Assembly (NCBI RefSeq): GCF_020622265.1
Contig: NZ_JACNMQ010000006.1
Coordinates: forward strand, 124,001-188,000
DNA from: Halomonas sp. M20
Lineage (GTDB): Bacteria; Pseudomonadota; Gammaproteobacteria; Pseudomonadales; Halomonadaceae
Length of the DNA stretch: 64,000 bases
Reading direction: 5' to 3'
Under the pieces are notes generated by a model. The model did no database searches and had not been told where the DNA came from. It saw only the letters and a list, made by a program, of their open reading frames with translations. The translations under genes and the position numbers were made by a program. Positions within the stretch are counted from its first letter, which is position 1. Every line of letters begins with the position of its first letter. Below are positions 16,061 through 25,091 of this stretch, piece after piece.

Positions 16061-17644
16061 TTATGCCACTACCTTGTAGTAGCGCATCATGCCGGCATCC
16101 TCATGTTCCATGTTGTGGCAATGATACATGTACAGCCCCTCGAAGCTTTTGAAGGTCAAGGCGATGCGCACCCGTTCCTCCGGGAACACCAGCACCGTAT
16201 CGTGCAACCCCGCGTCGATGATGCCATCGTGCAGATCTGTCCTGTCACCCGCCGATATCCGCTCCTGAACCTGGAACTGCAGGCCATGGACGTGCATGGG
16301 ATGCGGCATCATGGTGTTGTTAACGAACTCCCAGATTTCCGTCTCCCCCAGCCGGACGATCTCGTCGTCCGCCACCGTCGCGCCCTCCATCCGCCGACCA
16401 TTAATCGTGAACCCTTGCATCATGCGCATGCCCAGCTCGAAGCGACGAACCGGCGTATCGGCCTGCACCGGGGAAGTCGGCAAATCCTCGGCCAGCCGCT
16501 CCGGCAAGGCTCTCGAATCGTTCACCCGTGCGACGATATCGAAGGTGACCAGCGTGAGCCGCTCGCTCCCCATCATGTCACCCATCATCCCTCGGCCCAT
16601 CATGCCACCGCCCCCCATCATCTCCCTTCCGCCCATCATCTCGAGTTGGTATGCCTCGCTCACGAGTTGCACGGAGTCACCAGGTTCGGTATCGCCGAAA
16701 TCGACCCACAGGTCGACCCGCTGGGCCGGCGCCAGGGTGACCGAGCGGCGCCGCTCGGGCTCGGCGAGCAAGCCACCGTCGGTGCCAATGACGGTCACCG
16801 CCCGGCCACCGCTCCAGGCCAGCTTGTAGATGCGCGAGTTGGAACCGTTGAGCAGACGCAATCGATAAGACTGTGTGGACACCTCGCGTCGCGCGTCCGG
16901 ATGGCCGTTCACCAGCACCTGCTCGCCACGAAAACCCCGCATGCGGGTCATCATCGCCCCCATGTCACTGCCGATGTACTGAAGCGCGTTGTCATCGGTA
17001 AAGGTACGATCCTGCAGGATGAGCACCAGCTCCCGCTCCCCGTCGGGCAGTCCGAGAGCACGCTCGGTGTCGTCGCTAATGATCAGCGGACCGGCAAGGC
17101 CGGCGTAGCTCTGAGGGCCGACTCGGCCGCCATCGGGGCCATGGGGATGGGGGTGATACCAGTACAGGCCGGCGCGATCAACGACATCGAAGGCGACCGT
17201 CGTGCTCGTCCCCGGTTCGATCGGCAGGCGCGGCTGGCCGTCCACGTTCGGCGGCACGTGCAGGCCATGCCAGTGCACGGTGGTGTCTTCGAGGAGCCCG
17301 TTGTCGATGCGTACACGCACACGCTGGCCACGGTGCAGACGGATAAGCGGGCCCGCATAGCTCTCGCCCACCGGCGTCAGGGTCTCGTTGGGCCCGGCGA
17401 CTCGCTCGGCCGTGTAGCGCCAGACGTCGCTCGGCACGCCGGGCAGGATCGGCACCTTGGCGGGGTGGGCTCGCAAACGCAAATCAACGTCGAAGGGGCC
17501 CTCCATGGTCGTCGACGCGGACGCCGCCAGCGAACGGGAACGTCCCCCTCCAAACCACACCCCGGCGGCCGCCAGAGTCGATAGCGCCGCCACCCCACCG
17601 ATTCGGCGTAATACGCTACGTCGTTGCAGGTCGACATTGTCCAT
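16061..17644 (-). CDS. Periplasmic multicopper oxidase (CueO/CopA-like), Tat-exported
   Basis: Oxidises Cu(I) to less toxic Cu(II) in the periplasm. The 527 residues begin with a twin-arginine signal (LQRRSVLRRIGG) and carry the four copper-ligand motifs in order: TVHWHGLHV, WYHPHPHG, HPMHVHGLQF and MYHCHNMEHEDAGMM. Before the third cupredoxin domain lies a Met-rich loop made of repeated EMMGG/GMMG units (about 370-400), the hallmark of CueO-type cuprous oxidases. The ATG at 17644 is chosen because GAGGAGGGAAAA precedes it and the Tat motif follows directly. A broken cueR lies upstream. Confidence 0.93.
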   Translation of the reverse strand: MDNVDLQRRSVLRRIGGVAALSTLAAAGVWFGGGRSRSLAASASTTMEGPFDVDLRLRAHPAKVPILPGVPSDVWRYTAERVAGPNETLTPVGESYAGPLIRLHRGQRVRVRIDNGLLEDTTVHWHGLHVPPNVDGQPRLPIEPGTSTTVAFDVVDRAGLYWYHPHPHGPDGGRVGPQSYAGLAGPLIISDDTERALGLPDGERELVLILQDRTFTDDNALQYIGSDMGAMMTRMRGFRGEQVLVNGHPDARREVSTQSYRLRLLNGSNSRIYKLAWSGGRAVTVIGTDGGLLAEPERRRSVTLAPAQRVDLWVDFGDTEPGDSVQLVSEAYQLEMMGGREMMGGGGMMGRGMMGDMMGSERLTLVTFDIVARVNDSRALPERLAEDLPTSPVQADTPVRRFELGMRMMQGFTINGRRMEGATVADDEIVRLGETEIWEFVNNTMMPHPMHVHGLQFQVQERISAGDRTDLHDGIIDAGLHDTVLVFPEERVRIALTFKSFEGLYMYHCHNMEHEDAGMMRYYKVVA

Positions 17645-17744
17645 GATTTTTCCCTCCTCTTCACGATGGTCGGTGGGCCACAAACGGGGGCTTTTTCCAT
17701 GACGAACCCTTTGTTGCGCAAGAACGCTCACTATCCTACCAAGG

Positions 17745-17945
17745 CGTGAACAATTGGCGCGTCCGTTTCATCAAGAATTCGAGGTCCCGGGCTCGGCGTA
17801 TGAATCGCAGAAAATGGATGTCCTGCGATATTGACGATAGTCGTTCTCCCTACGCCATAGCGCAGGAAACAGACCAATTTTCTCGTAGTAGCGGATCAGC
17901 TTGGCTGGGACACCGGTCCAACCTGCTCACATCACCGATGTTCAT
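17745..17945 (-). pseudogene. Degraded CueR-like MerR regulator
   Basis: Beginning at the ATG at 17945, successive frames spell a MerR N-terminus: MNIGDVSRL, then (shifted) GVPAKLIRYYEKIGLFPA, RRENDYRQY, then (shifted again) HFLRFIRRARDLEFLMKR. At least two frameshifts are present and the C-terminal copper loop is missing. It stands between the promoter at 17989-18019 and the multicopper oxidase, the position expected for cueR. It is non-functional, so the operator must be served by another regulator. Confidence 0.75.
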
Positions 17946-17988
17946 GGATAACGTTCTCATCGACTTCTGTTCAATACATGACATGAAA

Positions 17989-18019
17989 ACGATAAACCTT
18001 ATAGCAATGGGAAGGTCAA
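17989..18019 (-). promoter_or_regulatory. CueR-type promoter of the multicopper oxidase unit
   Basis: Minus strand: -35 TTGACC (18019-18014), a 19-base spacer and -10 TATCGT (17994-17989). The spacer is TTCCCATTGCTATAAGGTT, so the site reads ACCTTCCC...ATAAGGT, close to the CueR/HmrR consensus ACCTTCC-N-GGAAGG. It drives the cueR remnant, the multicopper oxidase and the methyltransferase. The operator is intact although the adjacent regulator gene is not. Confidence 0.8.
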
Positions 18020-18047
18020 GAGCGGGCAATGCAGGCGTCTGTGTTGG

Positions 18048-18770
18048 CTATCCCAGTGTCGCCAGGGAGGGGAACAGGTCGACCATGATGCTGGAAAGCC
18101 GTGTCATGGTGCCCGAGACGATGGCAATACCCATGAGGATGACGATCGTCCCGGCGACCGGTCGAGCATAGGCGCTCCACCGTCCCAGGCGTTGCCGATG
18201 CAGGGCAAATCGATTGATCAGCAGGGTGCTGGCAAGAAACGGTAGCGCCAAGCCCAGGGAATATGTACTCAAGTAGATCATGCCGGCCTGGGCACTGGCA
18301 GTACTGGAGGTGGCCATCAGGATGGCACCCAGGATAGGGCCAATACAGGGTGTCCAGCCGATAGCGAAGGAGACCCCGAACACCGTTGCCGACAGTGGGG
18401 AGCCGCCCTGAACGCTTGGAGTGAACTGAAGGGTACGCTGGAACAGCGAAAACCGGAACACACCGGTCATGAACAGGCCCAGCACGATCACCACCGACCC
18501 GGCGACCCAGTTGAATTCCTGACGATACCCCCGCATCAGTTGACCGATACCACTGGCGCCAAGCCCCAGCAAGATAAACACAATGCTGAAGCCGAAGACG
18601 AAGAAGACGCTGAGGATCATGGCCTCCAGACGTCTATCGGCCTTGCCGGCGCTCCCGCCCGTGACCACCGACAGGTAGGCCGGTAACAGCGGCAGCGTGC
18701 AGGGCGAGAAGAAGGAGACCAACCCGCCGGCGAAAGCACCGAATAAACCGATAGAAGAGAGAGATTCCAA
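18048..18770 (-). CDS. CcdA-family electron-transfer membrane protein
   Basis: Moves reducing equivalents from cytoplasmic thioredoxin across the membrane to periplasmic thiol proteins. It has 240 residues and six helices, with the two redox Cys in SFFSPCTLPLLPAY and GWTPCIGPILGA. It lies upstream of the CueR-type promoter in the same direction as the oxidase. It is the first of two CcdA homologues in the window (the other is at 30612) and may feed the island's thioredoxin-like proteins. Confidence 0.9.
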   Translation of the reverse strand: MESLSSIGLFGAFAGGLVSFFSPCTLPLLPAYLSVVTGGSAGKADRRLEAMILSVFFVFGFSIVFILLGLGASGIGQLMRGYRQEFNWVAGSVVIVLGLFMTGVFRFSLFQRTLQFTPSVQGGSPLSATVFGVSFAIGWTPCIGPILGAILMATSSTASAQAGMIYLSTYSLGLALPFLASTLLINRFALHRQRLGRWSAYARPVAGTIVILMGIAIVSGTMTRLSSIMVDLFPSLATLG

Positions 18771-18957
18771 GGCATTACGCTTCCTGGGGCGGTATCAACA
18801 TGCGAGACGTGAACCGGTCTGTGACCGACTGCCTGCTACGGTATTCAGTTCGGCAAATGATTCTAGATTCTAAAGGGTGTGTCCGCCTCCAGGTCAACCA
18901 TGAATAAATGACTATCCATATAATCTAACGGGATACCACTTCTCCCTTCGAAAGCCC

Positions 18958-18988
18958 TTGACCTTAAAGTTGACTTTAAAGTTATCGT
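18958..18988 (+). promoter_or_regulatory. MerR-type promoter of the peroxiredoxin-copA operon
   Basis: Plus strand: -35 TTGACC (18958-18963), a 19-base spacer and -10 TATCGT (18983-18988). The spacer holds a near-perfect dyad, CTTAAAGT-TG-ACTTTAAAG. Transcription would start about 35 bases before the peroxiredoxin ATG and continue into the MerR gene and copA. The likely regulator is the MerR protein at 19749, making the operon autoregulated. Confidence 0.82.
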
Positions 18989-19031
18989 GCATAGTGCATC
19001 ATCCCATATACCCCGATACAAGGAGAGAATG

Positions 19032-19664
19032 ATGGCACTACAGCTTGGAGAGATAGCCCCCGACTTCACGGTCGAATCCACGGAAGGCACGCTCAGCTTC
19101 CATCAATGGCTTGGCGATAGCTGGGCCGTACTATTCTCGCATCCTGCCGACTATACGCCTGTCTGCACCACGGAACTGGGTGCGTTCGCCAAGCGCAAGG
19201 GCGAGTTCGAGCAGCGTGGCGTTAAACTGGTTGGGGTGTCGGTCGATCCGCTCGACTCCCATAGCGGTTGGGCCGGGGATATCGAGAAGACCCAGGGCGC
19301 GGCGCTGAACTACCCGCTGCTGGCGGATGAGGATCGGGTGGTTGCGGACCTCTACGGGATGATCCATCCGAAAGCCGATCCCAAGGTCACGGTGCGTACC
19401 GTTTTCATCATCGATGCCGACAAGAAGGTGCGTCTCACTCTGACCTATCCGCCCAGCACGGGTCGAAACGTCGATGAGATCCTGCGCGTCATCGACTCGC
19501 TTCAGCTGACCGACAAGCACAAGGTGGCGACCCCCGTGGACTGGCAGAACGGCGAGGATGTCATCATCGTCCCGTCGCTGTCGAATGACGAAGCCAAGGA
19601 GCGCTTTCCCGAGGGCTGGGACGAGAAAACACCTTACCTGCGTGTCGTCCGCCAACCACGCTAA
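19032..19664 (+). CDS. 1-Cys peroxiredoxin (Prx6 group)
   Basis: Thiol peroxidase of the AhpC/TSA superfamily, about 210 residues. The peroxidatic Cys is in PVCTTE (Cys45) and is the only cysteine in the protein, so it is a 1-Cys enzyme needing an external reductant. The C-terminal extension (PVDWQNGEDVIIVPSLS) is typical of the Prx6 group. ATG at 19032 is preferred over 19029 for spacing from AGGAGAG. It is the first gene of the operon behind the MerR-type promoter, which ties peroxide defence to copper efflux. Confidence 0.93.
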   Translation: MALQLGEIAPDFTVESTEGTLSFHQWLGDSWAVLFSHPADYTPVCTTELGAFAKRKGEFEQRGVKLVGVSVDPLDSHSGWAGDIEKTQGAALNYPLLADEDRVVADLYGMIHPKADPKVTVRTVFIIDADKKVRLTLTYPPSTGRNVDEILRVIDSLQLTDKHKVATPVDWQNGEDVIIVPSLSNDEAKERFPEGWDEKTPYLRVVRQPR

Positions 19665-19685
19665 TGGCACCACTGTCCGCGAATC

Positions 19686-19712
19686 TGGCAGCCCGGTTGA
19701 ACCGGGCTGCCA
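19686..19712 (+). terminator. Perfect 12-bp hairpin between peroxiredoxin and MerR genes
   Basis: TGGCAGCCCGGT and ACCGGGCTGCCA form a perfect inverted repeat with a 3-base loop. It is followed by AATGACC rather than a T-run, so it is more likely an mRNA stability or attenuation element that lowers expression of the downstream MerR/copA genes than a full terminator. Confidence 0.55.
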
Positions 19713-19748
19713 ATGACCGACGATTGACAACCTCGTTGAGGTGAACTT

Positions 19749-20156
19749 ATGCAGACATTCAGTATCGGCGAGCTTGCCGAACGTAGCGGGGTCGCCAGCC
19801 AGGCGATCCGCTATTACGAGAAAGAGAAGCTCATGCCTGCCCCTCAGCGAACGGACGCCAACTATCGGCGCTATCCCTTGGATGCCGTGGCCAGGCTCGA
19901 ATTCATCGTGCATGCCAAGCAGTGGGGCTTCAGCCTCGACGAGATCCGCGAATTGCTGATCCTCCAGGATGCCAACGGTGATCGCGCCCAGGCCAAGCGT
20001 ATCGCCGCAGAGAAGCTGCACAAGATTCGTGAGCAAATTCGGCATCTTTCGCGGGTCGAGGCCGTGCTGTCGAAAACTCTCGACGAGTGCACGGGCGAAG
20101 GACCGATGCAGGAAGGGTGCCCGATTGTCGATGCTATCGCCGAACAAGACGAGTGA
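19749..20156 (+). CDS. MerR-family regulator (CueR/HmrR-like)
   Basis: A 135-residue metal-responsive activator. The winged helix is clear (IGELAERSGVASQAIRYYEKEKLM). The C-terminal loop carries two Cys nine residues apart (DECTGEGPMQEGCPI), the CueR-like pair for Cu(I). The residue equivalent to the first Cys of divalent sensors is absent (segment QDANGDRAQAK), as in monovalent-ion sensors. It sits inside the operon between peroxiredoxin and copA, so it is probably autoregulated from 18958-18988, and it may also serve the orphan CueR-type operator at 17989-18019. The loop is two residues longer than in E. coli CueR. Confidence 0.85.
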   Translation: MQTFSIGELAERSGVASQAIRYYEKEKLMPAPQRTDANYRRYPLDAVARLEFIVHAKQWGFSLDEIRELLILQDANGDRAQAKRIAAEKLHKIREQIRHLSRVEAVLSKTLDECTGEGPMQEGCPIVDAIAEQDE

Positions 20157-20243
20157 ACAAACACATGAGCACCGACAGTGTGACGCCAGACAACCCCTAC
20201 GCGCATCCCGGGTCGGCGAGAACCTAACGAGGAGGACGCAGCG

Positions 20244-22733
20244 ATGACGGAAAACGTCACTATCGAGATTCGGGGCATGTCCTGTGCATCCTGCGTGGGG
20301 CGCGTGGAACGCGCACTCGATAAGCAACCGGGTGTCATCGACTCTCAGGTGAATCTCGCCACCGAGAAGGCGACGGTTGCCCTCGAGGAGAGCGCCACCC
20401 TCAGCCAGGTGGTCGAGGCCATCGAAGAGACGGGCTATCAACCCGTCGTCGAAGACGCTGAGATTCCGGTCATCGGCATGACCTGTGGCTCCTGCGTATC
20501 GCGAGTGGAGCGCTCGCTCAAGAAATTGCCGGGCATTCTCCAGGCCAGTGTCAACCTGACCACCCAGAAGACGTTCGTGCGGTTTCTGCCTGGCGCGGTG
20601 TCGTTACCGCGACTCCATCATGCCATCAAGGATGCGGGCTATGAGCCGCAGGAACCCGATGCCAGCGCACAAACGCAGAACGAGGACCGAGAAGGACTCC
20701 AGTTGCGCAATAAGGTCCTACTCGCTGCGGCGTTCACGATTCCCGTGGTGTTGATCGCCATGGGCAAGATGATTCCCGCTCTGGAAGCCTTCTTCACCAG
20801 CATCATGCCGCACCGAGGCTGGATGGGTGTCGAGTGGTTATTGACTACGCCCGTGCTGTTCTATGCCGGGGCACGCTTCTATCGCTCCGGCTATGCCGAG
20901 CTTCGGCACGCGAACCCGGGCATGAACAGTCTGGTCATGATCGGCTCGAGCGCGGCCTATTTTTATTCGGTCGCGGCACTGCTGGTGCCTGGATTCTTTC
21001 CCGCGGGGACAGCCGAAAGCTATTTCGAGGCGGCGGCGGTCATCGTCACGCTCATCCTGCTAGGGCGGTATTTCGAGCACGTCGCCAAGGGCCGTACTTC
21101 CGAGGCGATCAAGAAGCTCCTGCAGCTGCAGGCGAAAACCGCCCGAGTCATTCGCGACGGTGAAGCGGTCGAGGTGTCGATCGAGGCCGTCGTGCCCGGC
21201 GATCGCATACTGGCCCGCCCGGGGGAGCGCATCCCGGTGGATGGCGTCGTTGAAGAAGGCCATTCCTTCGTCGACGAGTCAATGATCAGCGGTGAACCGG
21301 TGCCGGTTGCCAAGCAGCAGGATGCCGAAGTCGTCGGTGGCACGGTCAATAAGAATGGCTCGCTTACCTTCCGTGCTACGCGGGTCGGTGCCGATACGCT
21401 GCTATCGCAAATCGTCAGGATGGTGGAATCGGCCCAGGCCGAGAAGCCCCCGATCCAGCAGCTAGCCGACAAGATCGCCGGGGTGTTCGTGCCCGTGGTC
21501 ATCGTTATCGCACTGATCACCTTCAGCGTATGGCTCGGCTTCGGACCGGCCCCGGCGCTGTCCTTCGCCTTTGTCACGACGGTTAGCGTACTGCTGATTG
21601 CCTGCCCTTGTGCGATGGGGCTGGCCACGCCGACCGCGATCATGGTGGGGACCGGCAAGGGTGCCGAGATGGGGGTGCTGTTTCGCAAGGGCGCAGCCCT
21701 CGAGACGCTCGCCAAGATTGATACGGTCGTGCTGGACAAGACCGGCACGCTGACCCGAGGCCGCCCCGAACTGACCGATTTCATCGTGACCGATGGCCAC
21801 GAGAACGAGGTGCTCCAATGGGTAGCGGCGGTGGAAGCGCAGAGCGAACACCCCATCGCCGAAGCCATTGTGCGCAACGCTAAGGAGCGTGGGCTCGAGC
21901 TCCCGAGCGTTAGCCATTTCAGCGCCGAGCCGGGCTATGGCATCGAGGCCGACGTCGCCGGCCACCGGCTTCACGTGGGGGCCGATCGCTACATGCACCG
22001 GCTGGGGCTCGAACTCGGTCAGGCGGAAGCCCGCGCCAAGGCGTTCGCCGAGGACGCCAAGAGTCCGCTCTATGCGGCGGTGGACGGTCGGCTGGCAGCG
22101 ATCATCGCAGTGGCGGACCCGCTCAAGGAGGGCTCGGCCGAGGCTATAGCATCACTCAAGGCGCTGGGGCTGGAGATAGCGATGCTCACCGGCGACAATC
22201 GCGCCACCGCCGATGCCATCGCCAAGCAAGTCGGCATACGGCGCGTGCTTGCCGAAGTGCTGCCGGACCAGAAAGCGGCCGAGATCAAGCGGCTCCAAGC
22301 CGAGGGCCAAGATGTTGCATTCGTGGGTGATGGGATCAACGATGCACCGGCGCTGGCCCAGGCCGATGTCGGTATCGCCATCGGCACCGGAACGGATATC
22401 GCGATCGAGGCCGGTGATGTGGTGCTGATGCGCGGCGATCTGAGAGGCATCGTCAATGCCACGGCACTCTCCAGGCGCACCCGTAAGACCATTCTCGGCA
22501 ACTTCATCTGGGCTTATGGCTATAACTTGGCATTGATTCCGGTGGCGGCGGGCGTGTTATTCCCGTTTACCGGCTTCTTGCTCAATCCCATGCTAGCGGC
22601 GGGCGCCATGAGCCTTTCCAGCGTATTCGTTCTGACCAACTCATTGCGGCTTCGCCGCTTTAAGCCGGATATCGACGACGCGATGCCAAGCACTGACGGG
22701 GCTACCCGGCCAGAACGGGCCCATCCCGCCTGA
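20244..22733 (+). CDS. copA: Cu(I)-exporting P1B-1-type ATPase CopA
   Basis: Pumps Cu(I) from cytoplasm to periplasm. It has 829 residues: two N-terminal HMA domains (GMSCASC at about 11-17 and GMTCGSC at about 77-83), an actuator with ISGEP, the intramembrane CPC ([15 protein letters not shown]), DKTGTLT, the HP motif (SEHPIAE), [10 protein letters not shown], and the copper-specific helix 7/8 residues in GYN and MSLSS. It is preceded by GAGGAGGACG. It follows the MerR gene in the same operon and is followed by a small membrane peptide. Confidence 0.96.
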   Translation: MTENVTIEIRGMSCASCVGRVERALDKQPGVIDSQVNLATEKATVALEESATLSQVVEAIEETGYQPVVEDAEIPVIGMTCGSCVSRVERSLKKLPGILQASVNLTTQKTFVRFLPGAVSLPRLHHAIKDAGYEPQEPDASAQTQNEDREGLQLRNKVLLAAAFTIPVVLIAMGKMIPALEAFFTSIMPHRGWMGVEWLLTTPVLFYAGARFYRSGYAELRHANPGMNSLVMIGSSAAYFYSVAALLVPGFFPAGTAESYFEAAAVIVTLILLGRYFEHVAKGRTSEAIKKLLQLQAKTARVIRDGEAVEVSIEAVVPGDRILARPGERIPVDGVVEEGHSFVDESMISGEPVPVAKQQDAEVVGGTVNKNGSLTFRATRVGADTLLSQIVRMVESAQAEKPPIQQLADKIAGVFVPVVIVIALITFSVWLGFGPAPALSFAFVTTVSVLLIACPCAMGLATPTAIMVGTGKGAEMGVLFRKGAALETLAKIDTVVLDKTGTLTRGRPELTDFIVTDGHENEVLQWVAAVEAQSEHPIAEAIVRNAKERGLELPSVSHFSAEPGYGIEADVAGHRLHVGADRYMHRLGLELGQAEARAKAFAEDAKSPLYAAVDGRLAAIIAVADPLKEGSAEAIASLKALGLEIAMLTGDNRATADAIAKQVGIRRVLAEVLPDQKAAEIKRLQAEGQDVAFVGDGINDAPALAQADVGIAIGTGTDIAIEAGDVVLMRGDLRGIVNATALSRRTRKTILGNFIWAYGYNLALIPVAAGVLFPFTGFLLNPMLAAGAMSLSSVFVLTNSLRLRRFKPDIDDAMPSTDGATRPERAHPA

Positions 22734-22766
22734 GCCACTCACCCGGTTATCGAAGGGGAATTCGAC

Positions 22767-22901
22767 ATGATGGGAAGCGAAAGCTGCATGTGGGGCATGG
22801 CGGGGATGGGCCTGATCGGCATCCTGCTGATCATCGCGTTGGTGCTCGGCGTGGCAGCACTCGTCAAATACCTGTTTTTCAACAAAAAGCGCGAGAAGTA
22901 G
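22767..22901 (+). CDS. Small single-helix membrane protein (44 aa)
   Basis: A short gene with GAAGGGG upstream of ATG. It encodes MMGSESCMWGMAGMG, then one hydrophobic helix of about 24 residues and a basic tail (FFNKKREK). The N-terminal part has a Cys and several Met, possible copper ligands. It lies 33 bases after copA and 70 before the TVP38 gene, well placed in the operon. It may be an accessory subunit of CopA; the family was not recognised. Confidence 0.65.
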   Translation: MMGSESCMWGMAGMGLIGILLIIALVLGVAALVKYLFFNKKREK

Positions 22902-22971
22902 AGAAGAACGTTAACGAGTGGAGTTGCCCATTGGCTTGGCTAGAGACTTCGATGCACGACGTGAGAAAGAT

Positions 22972-23649
22972 ATGGCAAGTAGGCTCGGCATAAAGCCAAG
23001 GCTCGTATGGGGAGTCGCCGTCCTGGTTGGCTTGGTGGCCCTTTATTGGGTGCTGATGGAGACCGGTGTCTTATCGACGCTTACCAATAAGCAGGCGTTG
23101 CGTGAGTGGGTTGGCCAGTTGGGATTCTGGGGGCCGCTGGCCATTATCGCCATGATGATTGCGGCCATTGTCATGAGCCCGATACCCAGTGGGCCGATTG
23201 CGATGGTAGCCGGTGCGTCCTACGGTCCTGTTTGGGGAACGGCGTATGTGGTCCTCGGTGCGGAGGCCGGCGCGCTACTCGCCTTTTGCATTGCACGGCT
23301 GCTTGGCTACGAGGCGATCCATCGTTGGTCGCGTATCCGCCCAATGCTGAACTGGCTGGGAAGGGATCGCTCCCAGATGGGATTAATGCTCGTTGTCTTC
23401 GCATCGCGATTGGTGCCATTTATTTCGTTCGATGCCGTCAGTTACGCGGCGGGCCTTACACCGCTGGCCTTCTGGCGTTTCCTGATCGCCACGCTGGCCG
23501 GCGTGATTCCCACGGCGTACCTGGTCGTCATGTTCGGCGAGGCCCTGATCACTGCCGACTCCCGCGGCCTCATGGTCGTACTGATACTGATCAGTGGTAT
23601 CACGCTTCTGCCGATCCTGGCGAAACTCGTCTGGGCTCGGAATACATGA
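22972..23649 (+). CDS. TVP38/TMEM64 (DedA-like) membrane protein
   Basis: A 225-residue polytopic membrane protein of the VTT/SNARE-associated family. It has the characteristic central segment SPIPSGPIAMVAGASYGPVWGT and a second amphipathic motif FASRLVPFISFDAVSYAAGLT. Some relatives move lipids across the inner membrane or take part in mercury/selenium islands (MerA-linked DedA proteins). The start at 22972 (MASRLG) was chosen because homologues begin there; the frame is open to 22918. Its role in copper resistance is not shown by sequence. Confidence 0.85.
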   Translation: MASRLGIKPRLVWGVAVLVGLVALYWVLMETGVLSTLTNKQALREWVGQLGFWGPLAIIAMMIAAIVMSPIPSGPIAMVAGASYGPVWGTAYVVLGAEAGALLAFCIARLLGYEAIHRWSRIRPMLNWLGRDRSQMGLMLVVFASRLVPFISFDAVSYAAGLTPLAFWRFLIATLAGVIPTAYLVVMFGEALITADSRGLMVVLILISGITLLPILAKLVWARNT

Positions 23650-23682
23650 ACCCTAACAGCTGACAGCCTGTGAGGCGCACAC

Positions 23683-24207
23683 GTGAAACGGCGACTATTA
23701 CTGCTGTTACCCCTGTTGGTTTTCCTGGGCATGGGGTTCTTTCTCTACCGCGGCTTGGGAATGGATCCCAGCGCACGCGATTCGGCACTGCTGGCTCAGA
23801 AGTTTCCGGCCTTTAGCCTCTCAACGCTGAAAGATCCCTCACGCCACGTCGATGAGTCCCTACTGGAAGGTGAAATAACCCTGGTTAATGTCTGGGCCGA
23901 GTGGTGCCCGACCTGCAAGGAGGAAATGCCTCAGTTGCTGACACTGGCCGAACGTGGCGTGCGCTTGGTTGGCATCAACTACAAGGACACCCGTGCCAAG
24001 GGGCAGGAGTTTCTTGACGAGTTCGGCGACCCTTTCGAAGTCAATATCTTCGATCCGGATGGCGACCTGGGTTTCGAACTCGGCGTCTACGGCGTGCCGG
24101 AGACCTTCCTCGTCTATACCAAGAGCATTATCCGCTATAAGCACACGGGCTATATCACTCCCGGGGATGTCGAGCAGGTCATGAAGGAGGTGGAAAAATG
24201 GCAGTAA
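23683..24207 (+). CDS. Membrane-anchored thioredoxin-like protein (TlpA/CcmG type)
   Basis: A 174-residue periplasmic thiol reductase with an N-terminal anchor helix (LLLLLPLLVFLGMGFFLY), a thioredoxin fold, the active site WAEWCPTCKEEM, and the cis-Pro loop GVYGVPETF, which is typical of CcmG/DsbE. GTG start after a weak ribosome site. No other cytochrome c maturation (ccm) genes accompany it; the partners in context are the CcdA and DsbD-like fragments, so it may keep a copper protein or apocytochrome reduced. Confidence 0.87.
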   Translation: MKRRLLLLLPLLVFLGMGFFLYRGLGMDPSARDSALLAQKFPAFSLSTLKDPSRHVDESLLEGEITLVNVWAEWCPTCKEEMPQLLTLAERGVRLVGINYKDTRAKGQEFLDEFGDPFEVNIFDPDGDLGFELGVYGVPETFLVYTKSIIRYKHTGYITPGDVEQVMKEVEKWQ

Positions 24208-24278
24208 TGAGTCGTCGAGCGTGCTGGAAATTGCTTTTGTTGATAGCGCGACCGGTAACGGTCATATAAGGAAAACAC

Positions 24279-25091
24279 ATGCTGCAATACCCTCAGATCG
24301 ATCCTGTGGCCATCTCCCTGGGGCCGGTACAGATTCACTGGTATGGCCTGATGTATGTGGTCGGCCTGGCCGCCGCTTGGTGGCTGGGGCGCCGTCGTGC
24401 CCACCGCCTGGGCCTGAGTCATGACGATATCGGCGACCTGATCTTCTACGGCGCCCTGGGGATCATCCTCGGGGGTCGCCTGGGCTATGCGCTGTTCTAT
24501 GGGTTCGAGCAACTGCTGGCCAACCCCCTGTGGCTCTTCAGAATCTGGGACGGCGGCATGAGCTTCCATGGCGGCCTGGCCGGCGTGCTAATCGCCGCCC
24601 TGTTGTTTGCCCGCAAGAAGCGCCTCGCCTTCTTTCAGCTGACCGATTTCATCGCCCCCCTGGTGCCTATCGGCCTGGGGGCCGGGCGACTCGGCAACTT
24701 CATCAATCACGAACTGCCGGGGCGCGTCAGCGAGGTGCCTTGGGCCATGGTGTTTCCGCCCATGATGGGGCTGGGCCCGGAACCACGCCATCCCTCGGCA
24801 CTCTACGAATTTGCCCTGGAGGGGGTCGTACTGTTCGGGGTGCTGTGGTGGCTGTCGAGCCAGCCACGCCGGCGGGGCACGATCTCCGGGCTGTTCCTGC
24901 TGCTCTATGGCGCCTTCCGCTTCGCCGTGGAGTTCGTGCGACTGCCCGATCCTCAACTGGGGTTCATCGCCTTCGGCTGGCTGACCATGGGACAACTGTT
25001 GACCCTGCCGATGCTCATCGCGGGCCTGGCGCTGGTCATCTGGGCGAGGCGTCAGCCGGTGGATGACGCCAAGGCGGCGGTGGCCTCATGA
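24279..25091 (+). CDS. lgt: Phosphatidylglycerol:prolipoprotein diacylglyceryl transferase
   Basis: First step of lipoprotein maturation at the inner membrane. It has 270 residues and seven helices, with the Lgt signature [14 protein letters not shown], the catalytic-region segment around GGMSFHGG, and the R/E residues in FRFAVEFVR. It is translationally coupled (ATGA) to the dsbD-like fragment. With lnt and lspA in the left half, this completes an island set of lipoprotein enzymes. A separate chromosomal lgt is expected; this one is inferred to be an accessory copy. Confidence 0.95.
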   Translation: MLQYPQIDPVAISLGPVQIHWYGLMYVVGLAAAWWLGRRRAHRLGLSHDDIGDLIFYGALGIILGGRLGYALFYGFEQLLANPLWLFRIWDGGMSFHGGLAGVLIAALLFARKKRLAFFQLTDFIAPLVPIGLGAGRLGNFINHELPGRVSEVPWAMVFPPMMGLGPEPRHPSALYEFALEGVVLFGVLWWLSSQPRRRGTISGLFLLLYGAFRFAVEFVRLPDPQLGFIAFGWLTMGQLLTLPMLIAGLALVIWARRQPVDDAKAAVAS

